Assembly (NCBI RefSeq): GCF_016864375.1
Contig: NZ_CP069354.1
Coordinates: 3,073,501-3,137,500, forward strand
DNA: 64,000 nucleotides
DNA from: Microvirga sp. VF16
Lineage (GTDB): Bacteria; Pseudomonadota; Alphaproteobacteria; Rhizobiales; Beijerinckiaceae
Reading direction: 5' to 3'
Shown one piece after another: positions 19,570-30,995 of this stretch. The position numbers and the translations under genes are program-made. Every line of letters starts with the position of its first letter. Within the stretch, counting starts at the first letter, position 1. Below the pieces are notes generated by a model. That model did not search any database. It saw only the letters and a program-made list of their open reading frames with translations, and was not told where the DNA came from.

Positions 19570-20184
19570 TTAGATGCCCTGGCGGAAGGGAACCTTCCGC
19601 ACCTCGACGGCTGTCTCTTGCGTCCGGGCATTCTGCTTGGAAATGTCCTGGCGCCGGATGCCGACACGCTCACGCAGGGTCAGCACGATGGCGCCGATCA
19701 TAGCGACCAGCAGGATCAGGCCGGCTGCCTGGAAGAAATAGAAGTACCGGGTGTAGAGAACCTGGCCGAGCGCCTCGGTGTTGGTCATGACGTCGGGCGC
19801 CGGGATCGGAACCGCGGGCGAGCGAACGAGGCCCGGATCGACGGCATAGGCACCGATCACCAGGATCAGCTCGAGCAGAAAGATCACACCGATCAGCCCG
19901 CCGATGGGCAGATATTGCAGGAAGCCCTGGCGAAGCGCCGCAAAGTCCACGTCGAGCATCATGACGACGAAGAGGAAAAGCACCGCGACCGCGCCCACAT
20001 AGACGATGACCAGGATCATCGCCAGGAACTCGGCTCCCATCATCAGGAACAGCCCTGCCGCATTGACGAAGGCCAGGATGAGGAAGAGCACCGACTGCAC
20101 GGGGTTGCGGGAGGCAATCACCATGAAGCCGGAGGCGATCGTGATCGTCGCGAACAGATAGAAGAAGGCGGCGGTAACCGTCAT
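19570..20184 (-). CDS. nuoJ: NADH-quinone oxidoreductase subunit J
   Basis: Membrane subunit of complex I forming part of the E-channel. It has 204 residues, with four or five hydrophobic helices and the conserved pi-bulge helix region [20 protein letters not shown], then a basic C-terminal tail. The Shine-Dalgarno site before 20184 is weak, and an upstream hairpin (20196-20211) sits just before it, which may affect translation. Confidence 0.97.
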   Translation of the reverse strand: MTVTAAFFYLFATITIASGFMVIASRNPVQSVLFLILAFVNAAGLFLMMGAEFLAMILVIVYVGAVAVLFLFVVMMLDVDFAALRQGFLQYLPIGGLIGVIFLLELILVIGAYAVDPGLVRSPAVPIPAPDVMTNTEALGQVLYTRYFYFFQAAGLILLVAMIGAIVLTLRERVGIRRQDISKQNARTQETAVEVRKVPFRQGI

Positions 20185-20195
20185 GCTTGAGCTCA

Positions 20196-20314
20196 GCCGC
20201 TGGAGAGCGGCCCCTTCCGACGTGGCGCCGAGAATCCGGCGGCCTGTCTATAAAATCCGAATCCGGGGGGCACAACCCGCCGGACATGCTTGCCCCCTGC
20301 CCTTACCGGGCAGG
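20196..20314 (-). other. Hairpin-bearing spacer between nuoI and nuoJ
   Basis: This 136-bp gap is long for the operon. It contains two perfect hairpins: CCTGCCC/GGGCAGG (20296-20302 with 20308-20314) just after the nuoI stop, and GCCGCT/AGCGGC (20196-20201 with 20206-20211) with loop CTCC on the mRNA just before nuoJ. Neither is followed by a U-run. A role in mRNA stability or translation is inference. Confidence 0.5.
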
Positions 20315-20320
20315 ACGCTC

Positions 20321-20809
20321 TTACCGGTAGGGGGCGGTCTTCGCGAGGTTCCTCGCGATCTCGCGCTCCCAGCGCTCCCCGTTATCGAGAAGCTTGGCCT
20401 TGTCGTAATAAAGTTCCTCGCGGGTCTCCACGGAGAACTCGAGGTTCGGCCCTTCCACGATGGCATCGACCGGGCAGGCCTCCTGGCACATGCCGCAATA
20501 GATGCACTTCACCATGTCGATGTCGTAGCGCGTCGTGCGGCGAGTGCCGTCGTTGCGGCGTGGTCCGGCCTCAATGGTGATGGCCTGGGCCGGGCAGATG
20601 GCCTCGCAGAGCTTGCACGCGATGCAGCGCTCTTCCCCGTTAGGATAGCGGCGCAGGGCGTGCTCGCCGCGGAAACGCGGGCCGCGATGGCCCATCTCGA
20701 AGGGATAGTTCAGGGTCGCCTTCGGCTTGAAGAAGTATTTCACCGTCAGGATAAAACCCGAGATGAACTCCTTCAGCAGGAGGGATTGGGCAATGCGGTC
20801 GAGCTGCAT
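20321..20809 (-). CDS. nuoI: NADH-quinone oxidoreductase subunit I
   Basis: Peripheral-arm subunit carrying iron-sulfur clusters N6a and N6b that pass electrons towards the quinone site. It has 162 residues. Two full 4Fe-4S motifs are visible: [16 protein letters not shown] and [16 protein letters not shown]. It follows nuoH by 12 bases. Normal length for the alphaproteobacterial form. Confidence 0.98.
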   Translation of the reverse strand: MQLDRIAQSLLLKEFISGFILTVKYFFKPKATLNYPFEMGHRGPRFRGEHALRRYPNGEERCIACKLCEAICPAQAITIEAGPRRNDGTRRTTRYDIDMVKCIYCGMCQEACPVDAIVEGPNLEFSVETREELYYDKAKLLDNGERWEREIARNLAKTAPYR

Positions 20810-20821
20810 GGCCGATCTCCT

Positions 20822-21847
20822 TTAGCGGACGCCCGGCGCATTGCCGGTGACCATCAGAACAGCCGCCACGACGATGACCATGGCGAGCGACAGCGGCAGG
20901 AAGACCTTCCAGCCGAGACGCATGAGCTGATCGTAGCGGTAGCGTGGCACCAGGGCTTTCACCATGGCGATGAGGAAGAAGAGGAAGCTCGCCTTCAACA
21001 CGAACCAGATTACGCCCGGCACCCAGGTGAAGGGCGCGAACGGGATCGGCGACAGCCAGCCGCCGAGGAACAGGATCGTGCCGAGCGCGCACATGGTCAT
21101 GATGGCCACGTATTCGCCGAGCATGAAGAGCAGGTATGGCGTGGAGGAATATTCCACCATATAGCCGGCCACGAGCTCCGATTCTGCCTCAGGGAGGTCG
21201 AAGGGCGGACGGTTCGTCTCGGCCATGGCCGAGATGAAGAACACCACGAACATCGGGAAGAGCGGCAGCCAGTACCAGCCGAGGATACCGAGGCGGGTGT
21301 TCTGCGATTCCACGATGTCCGACAGGTTCAGGGTTCCCGCGCACATGAGCACGGTCACGATGACGAAGCCGATGGAGACCTCGTAGGAGACCATCTGCGC
21401 CGCGGAGCGGAGCGCGCCGAGGAACGGGTACTTCGAGTTCGAGGCCCAGCCGCCCATGATGACGCCGTAGACGCCGAGCGACGAAATCGCGAAGATGTAG
21501 AGGATGCCGACATTGATATCGGCAATCGCCCAGCCCGCGTTGAGCGGAATGACCGCCCAGGCCGCGAGCGACAGGGTGCACATCACCAGCGGTGCGAGCA
21601 GGAACATGCCCTTGTTGGCCGGTGCCGGGATGACCGGCTCCTTCAGCACGAACTTCAGCAGGTCGGCGAAGGACTGGAACAGGCCCCAGGGGCCGACCAC
21701 GTTCGGGCCGCGGCGCAACTGCACCGCTGCCCAGACCTTGCGGTCGGCGTAAAGCGCATAGGCGATGAAGACGAGAAGCGCGACGAGCAGGAGGAGGCTC
21801 TTGCCCAGCATGATCGCGACTGCGAGGAGGATATCTCCAAATTCCAT
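20822..21847 (-). CDS. nuoH: NADH-quinone oxidoreductase subunit H
   Basis: Membrane subunit that forms the quinone chamber with NuoB and NuoD. It has 341 residues and about eight helices. [20 protein letters not shown] and [20 protein letters not shown] are the highly conserved quinone-site loops with their acidic residues. It follows nuoG by 12 bases. Confidence 0.98.
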   Translation of the reverse strand: MEFGDILLAVAIMLGKSLLLLVALLVFIAYALYADRKVWAAVQLRRGPNVVGPWGLFQSFADLLKFVLKEPVIPAPANKGMFLLAPLVMCTLSLAAWAVIPLNAGWAIADINVGILYIFAISSLGVYGVIMGGWASNSKYPFLGALRSAAQMVSYEVSIGFVIVTVLMCAGTLNLSDIVESQNTRLGILGWYWLPLFPMFVVFFISAMAETNRPPFDLPEAESELVAGYMVEYSSTPYLLFMLGEYVAIMTMCALGTILFLGGWLSPIPFAPFTWVPGVIWFVLKASFLFFLIAMVKALVPRYRYDQLMRLGWKVFLPLSLAMVIVVAAVLMVTGNAPGVR

Positions 21848-21859
21848 GATCCGTTCCTC

Positions 21860-23938
21860 TTACTCAGCCGCCTCGAGCTTCAGCTCACGAGCGAGCGCAG
21901 AGCACTCGGCCATGACGCCGGAGGCGCGGGCAATCGGGTTCGTCAGATAGAAGTCCTTCACGGGGCTCACGAACGGCTCGCGGCCAGGGGTGCCGCCGAT
22001 ATTCGACAGCGCCTGAACGGCCGCAAAGCCATCGGCCGGCTGGACCGTGTCGATGGCCGCAAAGTGCGGGTAATGCGCATAGAGCTTCGCACGCAGCGCA
22101 TTCAGCGAGTCGAACGGCAGACGGTGGCCCAGCACGTCGGACAGGGCACGCAGGATGGCCCAGTCCTCGCGGGCTTCGCCGGGAGCGAAGGCGGCGCGGT
22201 TTGCGACCTGCACCCGGCCTTCCGTGTTCACGTAGGTGCCAGACTTCTCCGTATAGGTCGCAGCCGGCAGAATCACGTCAGCGCGGTGCGCGCCACGGTC
22301 GCCATGGGTGCCCTGGTAGATCACGAAGGCGCCAGGCGCGATGTCGATCTCGTCGGCGCCGAGATTGAACAGCACATCCACCTCGCCCTGTGCCATGGTC
22401 TGCGCATTGAGACCCCACTCGCCCGGCACAAGGCCGAGATCGAGCGCGCCGACGCGGGAGGCTGCCGTATGGAGCACCGAGAAGCCGTTCCAGCCGTCCT
22501 TCACCGCGCCGACATCGCGGGCGAGCTGTGCGACCGCCGAGAGAATGGCGAGACCGTCCGGGCGGGAAAGAGCGCCCTGCCCCACGATGATCAGCGGACG
22601 CTCGGCAGCCCTCAGCTTGTCGATGAAGCTGTGGCGGCCGGCAGCGAGCTCGGTCAGCGTTTCGGGACCGGCGCCGAGATACTCGTAGGGATAGGTCAGG
22701 TCGGCGTGCTCGCCGATCATCGCAATCGGCGGCGGAGCCATGCGCCAGCGCTTGCGGATACGCACGTTGACGAGTGAGGCCTCGATGCGCGGGTTCGAGC
22801 CCACGATGAGGATCGCGTCTGCATCCTCGATGCCGGCGATGGTGGTGTTGAAGATGTACGAGCCGCGGCCATAGACCGGCGACAGCAGCGAGCCGTCCTG
22901 GCGTGCATCGACATTGGTGACGCCGAGGCTCTGCATGAGAAGCTTCAGGGCGTACATCTCTTCGACGGCGGCGAGATCGCCAACGATGGCGCCGATGCGC
23001 TTCGGATCTGTGCCTTTCACGCGGTTGGCGACGGTGGCGAAAGCCTCCTGCCAGGAGGCCGGACGCAGGCGGCCGTTCTCGCGCACGAAGGGACGGTCGA
23101 GGCGCTGCAGGCGCAGTCCGTCGACGATCTGACGGGTCTTGTCGGTGATCCACTCCTCGTTCACCGCCTCGTTCACACGCGGCAGGATGCGCATCACTTC
23201 ACGGCCACGGGAATCGACGCGGATCGCGGAGCCGACCGCATCCATCACGTCGACGGAATCGGTCTTGGTGAGCTCCCATGGGCGAAAATGGAAGGATTCC
23301 GGCTTGTGGGTGAGCGCGCCGACCGGGCAGAGATCCGCCACGTTGGCCTGCAGCTCGGAGCCGAGAGCCCGCTCGAGATAGCTGGTGATCTCCATGTCCT
23401 CGCCGCGCCAGATGGCGCCGAGATCCGGCACGCCCGCCACTTCGGCAGAAAACCGCACGCAGCGGGTGCAGTGGATGCACCGGTTCATGGAGGTGCGGAC
23501 CAACGGGCCGAGATACTTGTCGGTCACCGCGCGCTTGTTCTCGTGATAGCGGCTCGTATCGACGCCGTAGGCCATGGCCTGGTCCTGCAGGTCGCACTGG
23601 CCGCCCTGGTCGCAGATCGGACAATCGAGCGGGTGGTTGATGAGGAGGAACTCCATCACCCCTTCGCGCGCCTTCTTCACCGTCGGCGACTTGGTCGAGA
23701 TTTCCGGCGGCTCGCCATTTGGGCCCGGACGGCAGTCGCGCACGCCCCAGGCGCAGGATGCGACCGGCTTCGGCGCGCCCTTCACCTCGACGAGGCACAT
23801 ACGGCAGTTGCCGGCGATCGAGAGCCGCTCGTGGTAGCAGAAACGCGGAATTTCAGCGCCAGCGGCCTCAGCGGCCTGAAGCAGCGTGAATTCCACGGGA
23901 ACGTCGACCTCGACGCCATCAACGATGATTTTCGCCAT
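21860..23938 (-). CDS. nuoG: NADH-quinone oxidoreductase subunit G
   Basis: Large iron-sulfur subunit of complex I. It has 692 residues from ATG 23938 (MAKIIVDGVEVDVPVEF, the family start); an in-frame GTG at 23950 overlapping the nuoF stop is possible. The 2Fe-2S motif lies in CYHERLSIAGNCRMCLVE, then HPLDCPICDQGGQCDLQD and MNRCIHCTRCVRFSAEVAG give 4Fe-4S ligands. The remainder is the molybdopterin-oxidoreductase-like domain, which in this family lacks the cofactor. No truncation. Confidence 0.97.
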   Translation of the reverse strand: MAKIIVDGVEVDVPVEFTLLQAAEAAGAEIPRFCYHERLSIAGNCRMCLVEVKGAPKPVASCAWGVRDCRPGPNGEPPEISTKSPTVKKAREGVMEFLLINHPLDCPICDQGGQCDLQDQAMAYGVDTSRYHENKRAVTDKYLGPLVRTSMNRCIHCTRCVRFSAEVAGVPDLGAIWRGEDMEITSYLERALGSELQANVADLCPVGALTHKPESFHFRPWELTKTDSVDVMDAVGSAIRVDSRGREVMRILPRVNEAVNEEWITDKTRQIVDGLRLQRLDRPFVRENGRLRPASWQEAFATVANRVKGTDPKRIGAIVGDLAAVEEMYALKLLMQSLGVTNVDARQDGSLLSPVYGRGSYIFNTTIAGIEDADAILIVGSNPRIEASLVNVRIRKRWRMAPPPIAMIGEHADLTYPYEYLGAGPETLTELAAGRHSFIDKLRAAERPLIIVGQGALSRPDGLAILSAVAQLARDVGAVKDGWNGFSVLHTAASRVGALDLGLVPGEWGLNAQTMAQGEVDVLFNLGADEIDIAPGAFVIYQGTHGDRGAHRADVILPAATYTEKSGTYVNTEGRVQVANRAAFAPGEAREDWAILRALSDVLGHRLPFDSLNALRAKLYAHYPHFAAIDTVQPADGFAAVQALSNIGGTPGREPFVSPVKDFYLTNPIARASGVMAECSALARELKLEAAE

Positions 23939-23946
23939 CTTCAATC

Positions 23947-25248
<1,302 letters not shown>

Positions 25249-25262
25249 TCCCGATCACTCCA

Positions 25263-26318
25263 TCAGGACGACTTGTTGTCTTTGTCGACGGTCACGCCCG
25301 GCTTGCTCTCGCTGCCGTCGCGGCGGGCCTCAGCCTGTGAAGGCGAAGTGCCAGCCTCTGGCGTCGTCGGGCTGGCGGGCACCGCCTGGCCTTCCTTCGT
25401 CGGCGTGGCCACGTAGGACTTGCCGCTTTGGGGAGCGGGCTGTGCACCCTTTTCCTTCGGCTCGACCTTGGTCGCCTTCGACGGATCAGCGGCATCCTTC
25501 TGGTCGGCCGGATGGATCAGCTTCTCGCCTTCCTTAGCGCGCTTGGCCGGGGTGTCGGCAGCATCGCTTTCGGTGGCTCGGCCTGATGGCGGCTTGGCAG
25601 CCTTTGCTTCCTGCGGAACGCTGGCGACCGCCGCTGCCGCCTCGCCAGTCTCGGCGGCTTTCGCCTGCTCCTCGAAGCGCTTGCGCCAGGCACCGACGAT
25701 CGAGCCGTCGTAGAGGGCCGGATCCTTCAGCGTGTTGACGGCCTCAAAAGGCTCGGAGCTGTTGCGGCCAATCTGAGAACCCACCTTCACCGGGCGGCCA
25801 GCGGCGAGATCGTCGAGAAGCTTCTCGAAGTTCTCCGTCGTCAGATCCTCATAGTAATCATCGTTGATCTGCACCATCGGCGCATTGGAGCAGGCACCCA
25901 GGCACTCGACTTCGAGCCAGGAGAAGTTGCCGTCCGCCGTCACGTGGTTCTGGTCACCGATGCGGTGCTCCAGAACCTTCTTGATGTCGCCAGCACCGCG
26001 CAGAACGCAGGGCGTGGTACCGCAGAACTGGATGAAATATTTTCCGACCGGCTCGAGGTTGAACATCGTGTAGAAGGTCGCCACCTCCATCACGCGGATG
26101 ATCGGCATGTCGAGCTTCGCCGCGACGGCCTCGATGGCCTTGCGGGGCAACCAGCCACCGGCCTGCTCCTGAGCCTTGGTCAGGAGCGCGATCACAGCCG
26201 ACGCCTGGCGGCCTGGCGGATACTTGGCGATTTCCTTGTCCGCGAAAGCCTCGGTCTCCTGGGAGAGAACGAAGCTCTCGGGCTGCATGTTTTCAGGCGC
26301 GAGCTTACGAACGGCCAT
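25263..26318 (-). CDS. nuoE: NADH-quinone oxidoreductase subunit E with long low-complexity tail
   Basis: Thioredoxin-fold subunit holding 2Fe-2S cluster N1a. It has 351 residues, roughly twice the E. coli length (166). The core is residues 1-210 with ligands Cys99 and Cys104 (FCGTTPCVLRG) and Cys139 and Cys143 (CLGACSNAP). From about 215 to the end the sequence is Ala/Lys/Glu/Pro/Ser-rich with no recognisable fold. Long NuoE tails are known in Hyphomicrobiales. It lies 118 bp after nuoD with two hairpins in the gap. Confidence 0.96.
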   Translation of the reverse strand: MAVRKLAPENMQPESFVLSQETEAFADKEIAKYPPGRQASAVIALLTKAQEQAGGWLPRKAIEAVAAKLDMPIIRVMEVATFYTMFNLEPVGKYFIQFCGTTPCVLRGAGDIKKVLEHRIGDQNHVTADGNFSWLEVECLGACSNAPMVQINDDYYEDLTTENFEKLLDDLAAGRPVKVGSQIGRNSSEPFEAVNTLKDPALYDGSIVGAWRKRFEEQAKAAETGEAAAAVASVPQEAKAAKPPSGRATESDAADTPAKRAKEGEKLIHPADQKDAADPSKATKVEPKEKGAQPAPQSGKSYVATPTKEGQAVPASPTTPEAGTSPSQAEARRDGSESKPGVTVDKDNKSS

Positions 26319-26340
26319 ACACTCTTCTCCTCATCGCCAA

Positions 26341-26428
26341 GGCCGGGCATGAGGCCCGGCCACTCGCGACTTGAACTTTTCCGACACGCCTCAAAGTGCG
26401 TGGATCATCCGCCCCGGACCCGGGGCGG
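26341..26428 (-). other. Two GC-rich hairpins in the nuoD-nuoE spacer
   Basis: GGCCGGGC/GCCCGGCC (26341-26348 with 26354-26361, 5-nt loop) and CCGCCCCG/CGGGGCGG (26409-26416 with 26421-26428, 4-nt loop). There is no U-run on the minus (operon) strand; the second is followed by CTTTT on the plus strand. They probably act on mRNA stability or processing rather than ending nuo transcription. Confidence 0.55.
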
Positions 26429-26436
26429 CTTTTGCG

Positions 26437-27627
26437 TTAGCGGTCGACCTCGCCGAAGACGATGTCGATGGAACCCAGAATGCCTGCGACGTCGGCCAAC
26501 ATGTGGCCGCGGCACATGAAATCCATGCCCTGAAGATGAGCGAATCCCGGAGCGCGGATCTTGCAGCGATATGGCTTGTTGGTGCCGTCCGACACGAGAT
26601 ACACGCCGAACTCACCCTTCGGAGCCTCAACCGGGACGTAAACCTCACCGGCCGGAACGTGGAAGCCTTCCGTGTAAAGCTTGAAGTGGTGGATCAGCGC
26701 TTCCATGGAGCGCTTCATATCCCTGCGGGACGGCGGCGCGACCTTGCCGTCGAGCGTGCTCACAGGCCCCTGCCCGTCCGGCGCCCGCAGCTTGTCCAGG
26801 CACTGACGCATGATGCGCACGCTCTGGCGCATCTCCTCCATGCGGATGACCTGACGGTCGTAGTTGTCACCGTTCAGGCCCACGGGGATGTCGAAATCCA
26901 TCTCCTCGTAGAGCGAGTACGGCTGCGATTTGCGCAGATCCCAGGCCACGCCGCAGCTACGGACGATAGCCCCCGAGAAGCCCCACTTCCAGCAATCGTC
27001 CAGCGTGAGAACGCCGATATCGACGTTGCGCTGCTTGAAGATGCGGTTGCCGATCACGAGGGTGTCGAGATCGTCGAGCACCTGCAGGAATGGATCGCAG
27101 AAGGCCTCGATATCGTCGATCAGCTCCGGCGGCAGGTCCATGCTCACGCCGCCGGGACGGATGTAGTTGGCGTGCATGCGGGCGCCCGAGGCGCGCTCGT
27201 AGAAGATCATGAGCTTCTCGCGCTCCTCGAAGCCCCAGAGGGGCGGCGTGAGCGCGCCGACGTCCATGGCCTGCGTGGTCACGTTGAGGAGGTGCGAGAG
27301 AAGGCGCCCGATCTCGGAATAAAGCACGCGGATCAGCTCGGCGCGGCGGGGCACCTCGATGCCCAGCAGCTTCTCGACCGCCATGCAGAAGGCATGTTCC
27401 TGGTTCATCGGCGCGACATAGTCGAGCCGGTCGAAATAGGGATTGGCCTGAACGTAGGTCTTGTACTCGATCAGCTTCTCGGTGCCGCGGTGCAGCAGGC
27501 CGATATGCGGATCGACGCGCTCGACCACCTCGCCGTCCAACTCCAGCACAAGGCGCAGAACGCCGTGCGCCGCCGGATGCTGCGGGCCGAAATTGATCGT
27601 GAAGTTGCGGATATTATGCTCGCCCAT
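26437..27627 (-). CDS. nuoD: NADH-quinone oxidoreductase subunit D
   Basis: 49-kDa-type subunit forming the quinone-reduction site with NuoB. It has 396 residues. [16 protein letters not shown] holds the conserved quinone-contacting His, and the C-terminal DIVFGEVDR is the hallmark end of the family. It follows nuoC by 18 bases. Unlike in E. coli, nuoC and nuoD are separate genes. Confidence 0.98.
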   Translation of the reverse strand: MGEHNIRNFTINFGPQHPAAHGVLRLVLELDGEVVERVDPHIGLLHRGTEKLIEYKTYVQANPYFDRLDYVAPMNQEHAFCMAVEKLLGIEVPRRAELIRVLYSEIGRLLSHLLNVTTQAMDVGALTPPLWGFEEREKLMIFYERASGARMHANYIRPGGVSMDLPPELIDDIEAFCDPFLQVLDDLDTLVIGNRIFKQRNVDIGVLTLDDCWKWGFSGAIVRSCGVAWDLRKSQPYSLYEEMDFDIPVGLNGDNYDRQVIRMEEMRQSVRIMRQCLDKLRAPDGQGPVSTLDGKVAPPSRRDMKRSMEALIHHFKLYTEGFHVPAGEVYVPVEAPKGEFGVYLVSDGTNKPYRCKIRAPGFAHLQGMDFMCRGHMLADVAGILGSIDIVFGEVDR

Positions 27628-27645
27628 GGGTCGCCCTTCCGCTCC

Positions 27646-28248
27646 TTAAGCCTTGGCCTTCTCATCGCCGGGCAGCACGTAATCCGTGCCCTCCCAGGGC
27701 GAGAGGAAATCGAAGTTGCGGAACTCCTGATTGAGCTTCACCGGCTCATAGACCACACGGCCCTGACCGTCGTCGTAACGGACCTCGACATAGCCGGTGA
27801 GCGGGAAGTCCTTGCGGAGCGGATGGCCCTCGAACCCGTAATCAGTGAGCATCCGGCGCAGGTCCGGATGGCCAGAGAACAGGATGCCGTAGAGGTCATA
27901 GGCCTCACGCTCGAACCAATTCGCAGCAGGCCAAATGCCGACGAGCGAAGGAACCGGAGTCACCTCGTCGGTCTCAACCTTCACACGAATGCGCTGGTTA
28001 TGATGCGGCGCAAGAAGGTGATAGACCACGTCGAAACGGTTCTCGCGGGCAGGATAGTCTGCCCCGCAGATGTCGATGAAGCAGACGAACCGGCACTGCG
28101 GATCGTCCCGCAGGAAGGTCGCCACCCGCACGATGTCCTCACGGCGAACGACAATTGTCAGCTCGTCGAAGGCAATGGCCCGGCTCTCGATCGCTTCGCC
28201 AAGGGACGAGACGATGTAATCGCTCAGGGCTTGGAGATCAGCACTCAT
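27646..28248 (-). CDS. nuoC: NADH-quinone oxidoreductase subunit C
   Basis: 30-kDa-type peripheral-arm subunit of complex I with no cofactor. It has 200 residues. The family block [20 protein letters not shown] and [20 protein letters not shown] is intact, and the C-terminus [17 protein letters not shown] is typical. The start ATG 28248 follows the nuoB stop by 14 bases. Confidence 0.98.
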   Translation of the reverse strand: MSADLQALSDYIVSSLGEAIESRAIAFDELTIVVRREDIVRVATFLRDDPQCRFVCFIDICGADYPARENRFDVVYHLLAPHHNQRIRVKVETDEVTPVPSLVGIWPAANWFEREAYDLYGILFSGHPDLRRMLTDYGFEGHPLRKDFPLTGYVEVRYDDGQGRVVYEPVKLNQEFRNFDFLSPWEGTDYVLPGDEKAKA

Positions 28249-28262
28249 GCAATGACCTTTGC

Positions 28263-28847
28263 TCAGCGCTCGATGGTGCCGGTGCGGCGGATCTTCTTCT
28301 GCAGAAGCAGCACCCCATATAGGAGCGCCTCAGCCGTCGGCGGGCAGCCCGGCACGTAGATATCGACTGGCACGACACGGTCGCAGCCACGAACCACGGC
28401 ATAGGAATAATGATAATAGCCGCCGCCATTGGCACAGGAGCCCATGGAGATGACGTAGCGCGGCTCCGGCATCTGGTCATAGACCTTGCGGAGGGCGGGA
28501 GCCATCTTGTTGGTCAGCGTGCCGGCCACGATCATGACGTCGGACTGGCGCGGCGATGCGCGCGGGGCGAAGCCGAAGCGCTCGACATCATAGCGAGGCA
28601 TGGACAGCTGCATCATCTCCACGGCGCAGCACGCCAGACCGAAGGTCATCCACATGAGCGAGCCGGTGCGCGCCCAGGTGATCAGGTCTTCGGTCGAGGT
28701 GACGAGGAAGCCCTTATCGGACAACTCCTCGTTGATGGAGACGAAATAGGGATCCGTCGACCCGACCGGCTTGCCGGTATTCGGATCGATGATGCCGCGC
28801 GGCGCGGGAGCAACCAGGGTCGACTGGTTTTCGGAGATCAATCCCAT
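28263..28847 (-). CDS. nuoB: NADH-quinone oxidoreductase subunit B
   Basis: Carries cluster N2, the final electron donor to quinone. It has 194 residues. Ligands are the adjacent Cys pair in [12 protein letters not shown], the Cys in [17 protein letters not shown], and [11 protein letters not shown]. It overlaps the end of nuoA by 10 bases, so translation is coupled. Confidence 0.98.
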   Translation of the reverse strand: MGLISENQSTLVAPAPRGIIDPNTGKPVGSTDPYFVSINEELSDKGFLVTSTEDLITWARTGSLMWMTFGLACCAVEMMQLSMPRYDVERFGFAPRASPRQSDVMIVAGTLTNKMAPALRKVYDQMPEPRYVISMGSCANGGGYYHYSYAVVRGCDRVVPVDIYVPGCPPTAEALLYGVLLLQKKIRRTGTIER

Positions 28848-29203
28848 TCAAGGGCTCCCTTCTTCCACTCGTAAATGAATCCGATCGTTAGGACGCCGAG
28901 GAAGATCATCATGGAGATGAAGCCGAACCAGCCCAAATTCCCGAACGTAATGGCCCAGGGAAACAGGAACGCCACTTCCAGGTCGAAGATGATAAAAAGA
29001 ATGGCGACGAGGTAGAACCGCACGTCGAACTTCATTCGGGCGTCGTCAAAGGCATTGAAGCCGCACTCGTAAGCAGACAGTTTCTCCGAATCCGGGCGGC
29101 TATAGGCGACGATGAAAGGCGCCACGAGCAGCGCCACCCCGATCAGGAGCGAGACGCCGATGAAGATGACAAGAGGCAGGTAGTCGGCGAGGAGATTCGT
29201 CAT
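28838..29203 (-). CDS. nuoA: NADH-quinone oxidoreductase subunit A
   Basis: Small three-helix membrane subunit at the junction of the two arms of complex I. It has 121 residues from ATG 29203, chosen because [16 protein letters not shown] is the family N-terminus and AGGTG precedes it; the frame stays open upstream, but that part has no family character. The conserved loop [14 protein letters not shown] is present. First gene of the nuo operon. Confidence 0.96.
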   Translation of the reverse strand: MTNLLADYLPLVIFIGVSLLIGVALLVAPFIVAYSRPDSEKLSAYECGFNAFDDARMKFDVRFYLVAILFIIFDLEVAFLFPWAITFGNLGWFGFISMMIFLGVLTIGFIYEWKKGALEWD

Positions 29204-29800
29204 ACGACACCTAGAAGGAACGGAATTCGGCCTAAAGCCGGCAATCACTAACGCATTTAAGCCCCAGAAAGGCCTAAGAAAGGACCCTGCGACAACACGC
29301 TGATTGCGCGGGAGGCTTAGCGGAGTTCCCCTTCCGTGACAAGTGTTTGCACTGCCGCAAAAAGAACGATTCCAAACTAAGTTTGGCTCGGCGGGCGGGC
29401 CGTTTTCCAAGCTTTTCTAGCGACATGTGCTCAAAGAGCAGGCAGGCCATGTTTCTGATGCAGAAGAAATGTTACATCGAAATACTGACCACCTCTCAGG
29501 GGCAAGTTGGGTCAGGCAGCGCTCGGTCATGACCTTAAGGAAAATACCGGCGTAAATTCTTTTATATTGCAAAGACTTACGGCCCGTCGACTGCAAAACC
29601 CAAGAAATCAGGCCTCCGCCGATCTGGCAGCATCCCTTCAAGCTGCCTCTGCCGTATGACTGGCCTGCAGGCTGGAGCACGAAGACCGTCCAAAGGTGTG
29701 GGAGAGCGCCTTGGAGGGCTGCAACGCATCGACCACGACGTTTCTCGGCCGCGATCTGAACGTCCAAGCAGTATCGAAGCTGAATATCCGGGAGGGAAAG
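29204..29800. other. Gene-free stretch upstream of nuoA
   Basis: About 600 bases with no convincing protein gene on either strand. Short open frames here lack ribosome sites and family likeness. It must hold the nuo promoter region and the end of the tRNA-Asp transcript. Beyond a weak promoter-like pair (29314-29342) I see no clear signal. Confidence 0.5.
29314..29342 (-). promoter_or_regulatory. Possible nuo operon promoter
   Basis: TTGTCA (29337-29342), 17 bases, TAAGCC (29314-29319) on the minus strand. The -35 is good but the -10 is poor, so this is tentative. It lies about 110 bases before the nuoA start. Confidence 0.25.
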
Positions 29801-29877
29801 TGGCGCGGGCGACGGGGCTCGAACCCGCGACCTCCGGCGTGACAGGCCGGCACTCTAACCGACTGAGCTACGCCCGC
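29801..29877 (-). tRNA. tRNA-Asp (anticodon GUC)
   Basis: The minus strand reads GCGGGCGTAGCTCAGTCGG at the 5' end. It has a 7-bp acceptor stem, a D-arm, anticodon stem CCGGC/GCCGG with loop CTGTCAC (anticodon GTC), a T-arm with GGTTCGAGCC, and an encoded 3' GCCA. All cloverleaf stems pair. Length is 77 nt including CCA. Confidence 0.96.
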
Positions 29878-30032
29878 GCATGGACCGCCGAAGCGGTGTG
29901 GGTGCGGTTTAAGGGCCACCCTAACCCCTGTCAAGGGTCGAATGCACTCATTTTCGAAAGCGTATAAGAAACCCGTATTTTCTGAGCGAGAAATGGGCAT
30001 GTCCCACGCCTCGGCCTTGAATTTCTTAGGTT

Positions 30033-30551
30033 TCACTCCCCTGCCGGAACATCCCCCAGACTCTTCAGCGAGGTGAGCACCCGGTCGCATTCATAGAGCT
30101 CTTCGAGGGCCATCTGCAGCCCACGGAGGGCCTCCGGAGCCAGTCCCTGCTGACGAGGGAGACAGGCGGCGCTTTCTTCATCGTCAAGCTGCACTTCAGT
30201 GGAGACCTCAGCCCCCTCGGCGCGCGTCGACCCGGGCTCGGGAAGAAGGGTCGTGACACTCTGCTCTCCGCGCCCCACGCCCTGAACGAAGCGGACCCCT
30301 TCCTCTTTCAGGATCCGCTGAACGCCCTTGATCGTATAGCCTTCCCCATAAAGGAGATGGCGGATGCCCTTGAGCAGATCGACATCGTCCGGACGGTAAT
30401 AGCGCCGTCCGCCACCGCGCTTGAGCGGTTTGATATGGTTGAAGCGGGTTTCCCAGAAGCGCAGCACATGCTGAGGAATATCGAGGTCTTCGGCAACCTC
30501 GCTGATCGTGCGGAATGCGTCGGGGCTCTTGTCCATGACGCCGCTCGCCAT
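30033..30551 (-). CDS. MerR family transcriptional regulator
   Basis: DNA-binding regulator. It has 172 residues from ATG 30551, 7 bases after the ihfA stop; ATG 30536 is an alternative start. The winged-helix MerR domain is clear: [20 protein letters not shown], then [20 protein letters not shown]. After about residue 90 the protein is variable and acidic with no metal-binding Cys set, so it is not a classical metal sensor. Its fixed position after ihfA is common in Hyphomicrobiales. Ligand and targets are unknown. Confidence 0.88.
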   Translation of the reverse strand: MASGVMDKSPDAFRTISEVAEDLDIPQHVLRFWETRFNHIKPLKRGGGRRYYRPDDVDLLKGIRHLLYGEGYTIKGVQRILKEEGVRFVQGVGRGEQSVTTLLPEPGSTRAEGAEVSTEVQLDDEESAACLPRQQGLAPEALRGLQMALEELYECDRVLTSLKSLGDVPAGE

Positions 30552-30558
30552 AACCGGA

Positions 30559-30870
30559 TCAATCCTCGCCTTCGAAGGTCTCACCGTTGATATGCGCCTT
30601 CAAGACGTTCGAAGGCTTGAAAACCATCACCCGGCGAGGATCGATAGGAACCTCGACACCCGTCTTGGGATTGCGACCGACGCGCTCGCCCTTGCTGCGC
30701 ACGATGAAGGAGCCGAAGGACGACAGCTTCACGGTCTCGCCAGCGGCCAGGCTGTCGCAGATTTCACCCAGAACCCGCTCCACCAGTTCAGCCGATTCGG
30801 TCCGCGAGAGACCGACCTTCTGGTACACAGCCTCGCTCAGATCCGCTCTCGTTATCGTCTTGCCAGCCAT
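30559..30870 (-). CDS. ihfA: Integration host factor subunit alpha
   Basis: Nucleoid-associated DNA-bending protein acting as a heterodimer with IhfB. It has 103 residues. [20 protein letters not shown] is the N-terminal dimerisation part, [20 protein letters not shown] the beta saddle, and [20 protein letters not shown] the DNA-intercalating arm with its Pro. A strong GGGGAG ribosome site precedes it. It lies 125 bp after fabH in the yceD-plsX-fabH-ihfA-merR block. Confidence 0.96.
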   Translation of the reverse strand: MAGKTITRADLSEAVYQKVGLSRTESAELVERVLGEICDSLAAGETVKLSSFGSFIVRSKGERVGRNPKTGVEVPIDPRRVMVFKPSNVLKAHINGETFEGED

Positions 30871-30995
30871 TGAGCTCCCCAGCGCGAATGAGTTCTTTGG
30901 TCTTGTCGTCCGTGACGACGCTATGCAGATGGCTCCCTACGGTCAACCGCCAAGGTAGAATTAGCGGATACCACCAGAGTCGAATCCGTTCCGCC

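Noticed and set aside
20183..22777. Very long plus-strand open frame opposite nuoI-nuoH-nuoG
   Set aside because: It is a mirror of the nuo genes caused by GC-rich third positions. Its composition is His/Arg/Glu-heavy and it has no family likeness. Similar frames opposite nuoM, nuoL, nuoF, nuoD, hppA, parC and dnaE were dropped for the same reason.
29417..29767. 116-residue minus-strand open frame between nuoA and the tRNA
   Set aside because: No ribosome site, no recognisable family, and weak coding character.
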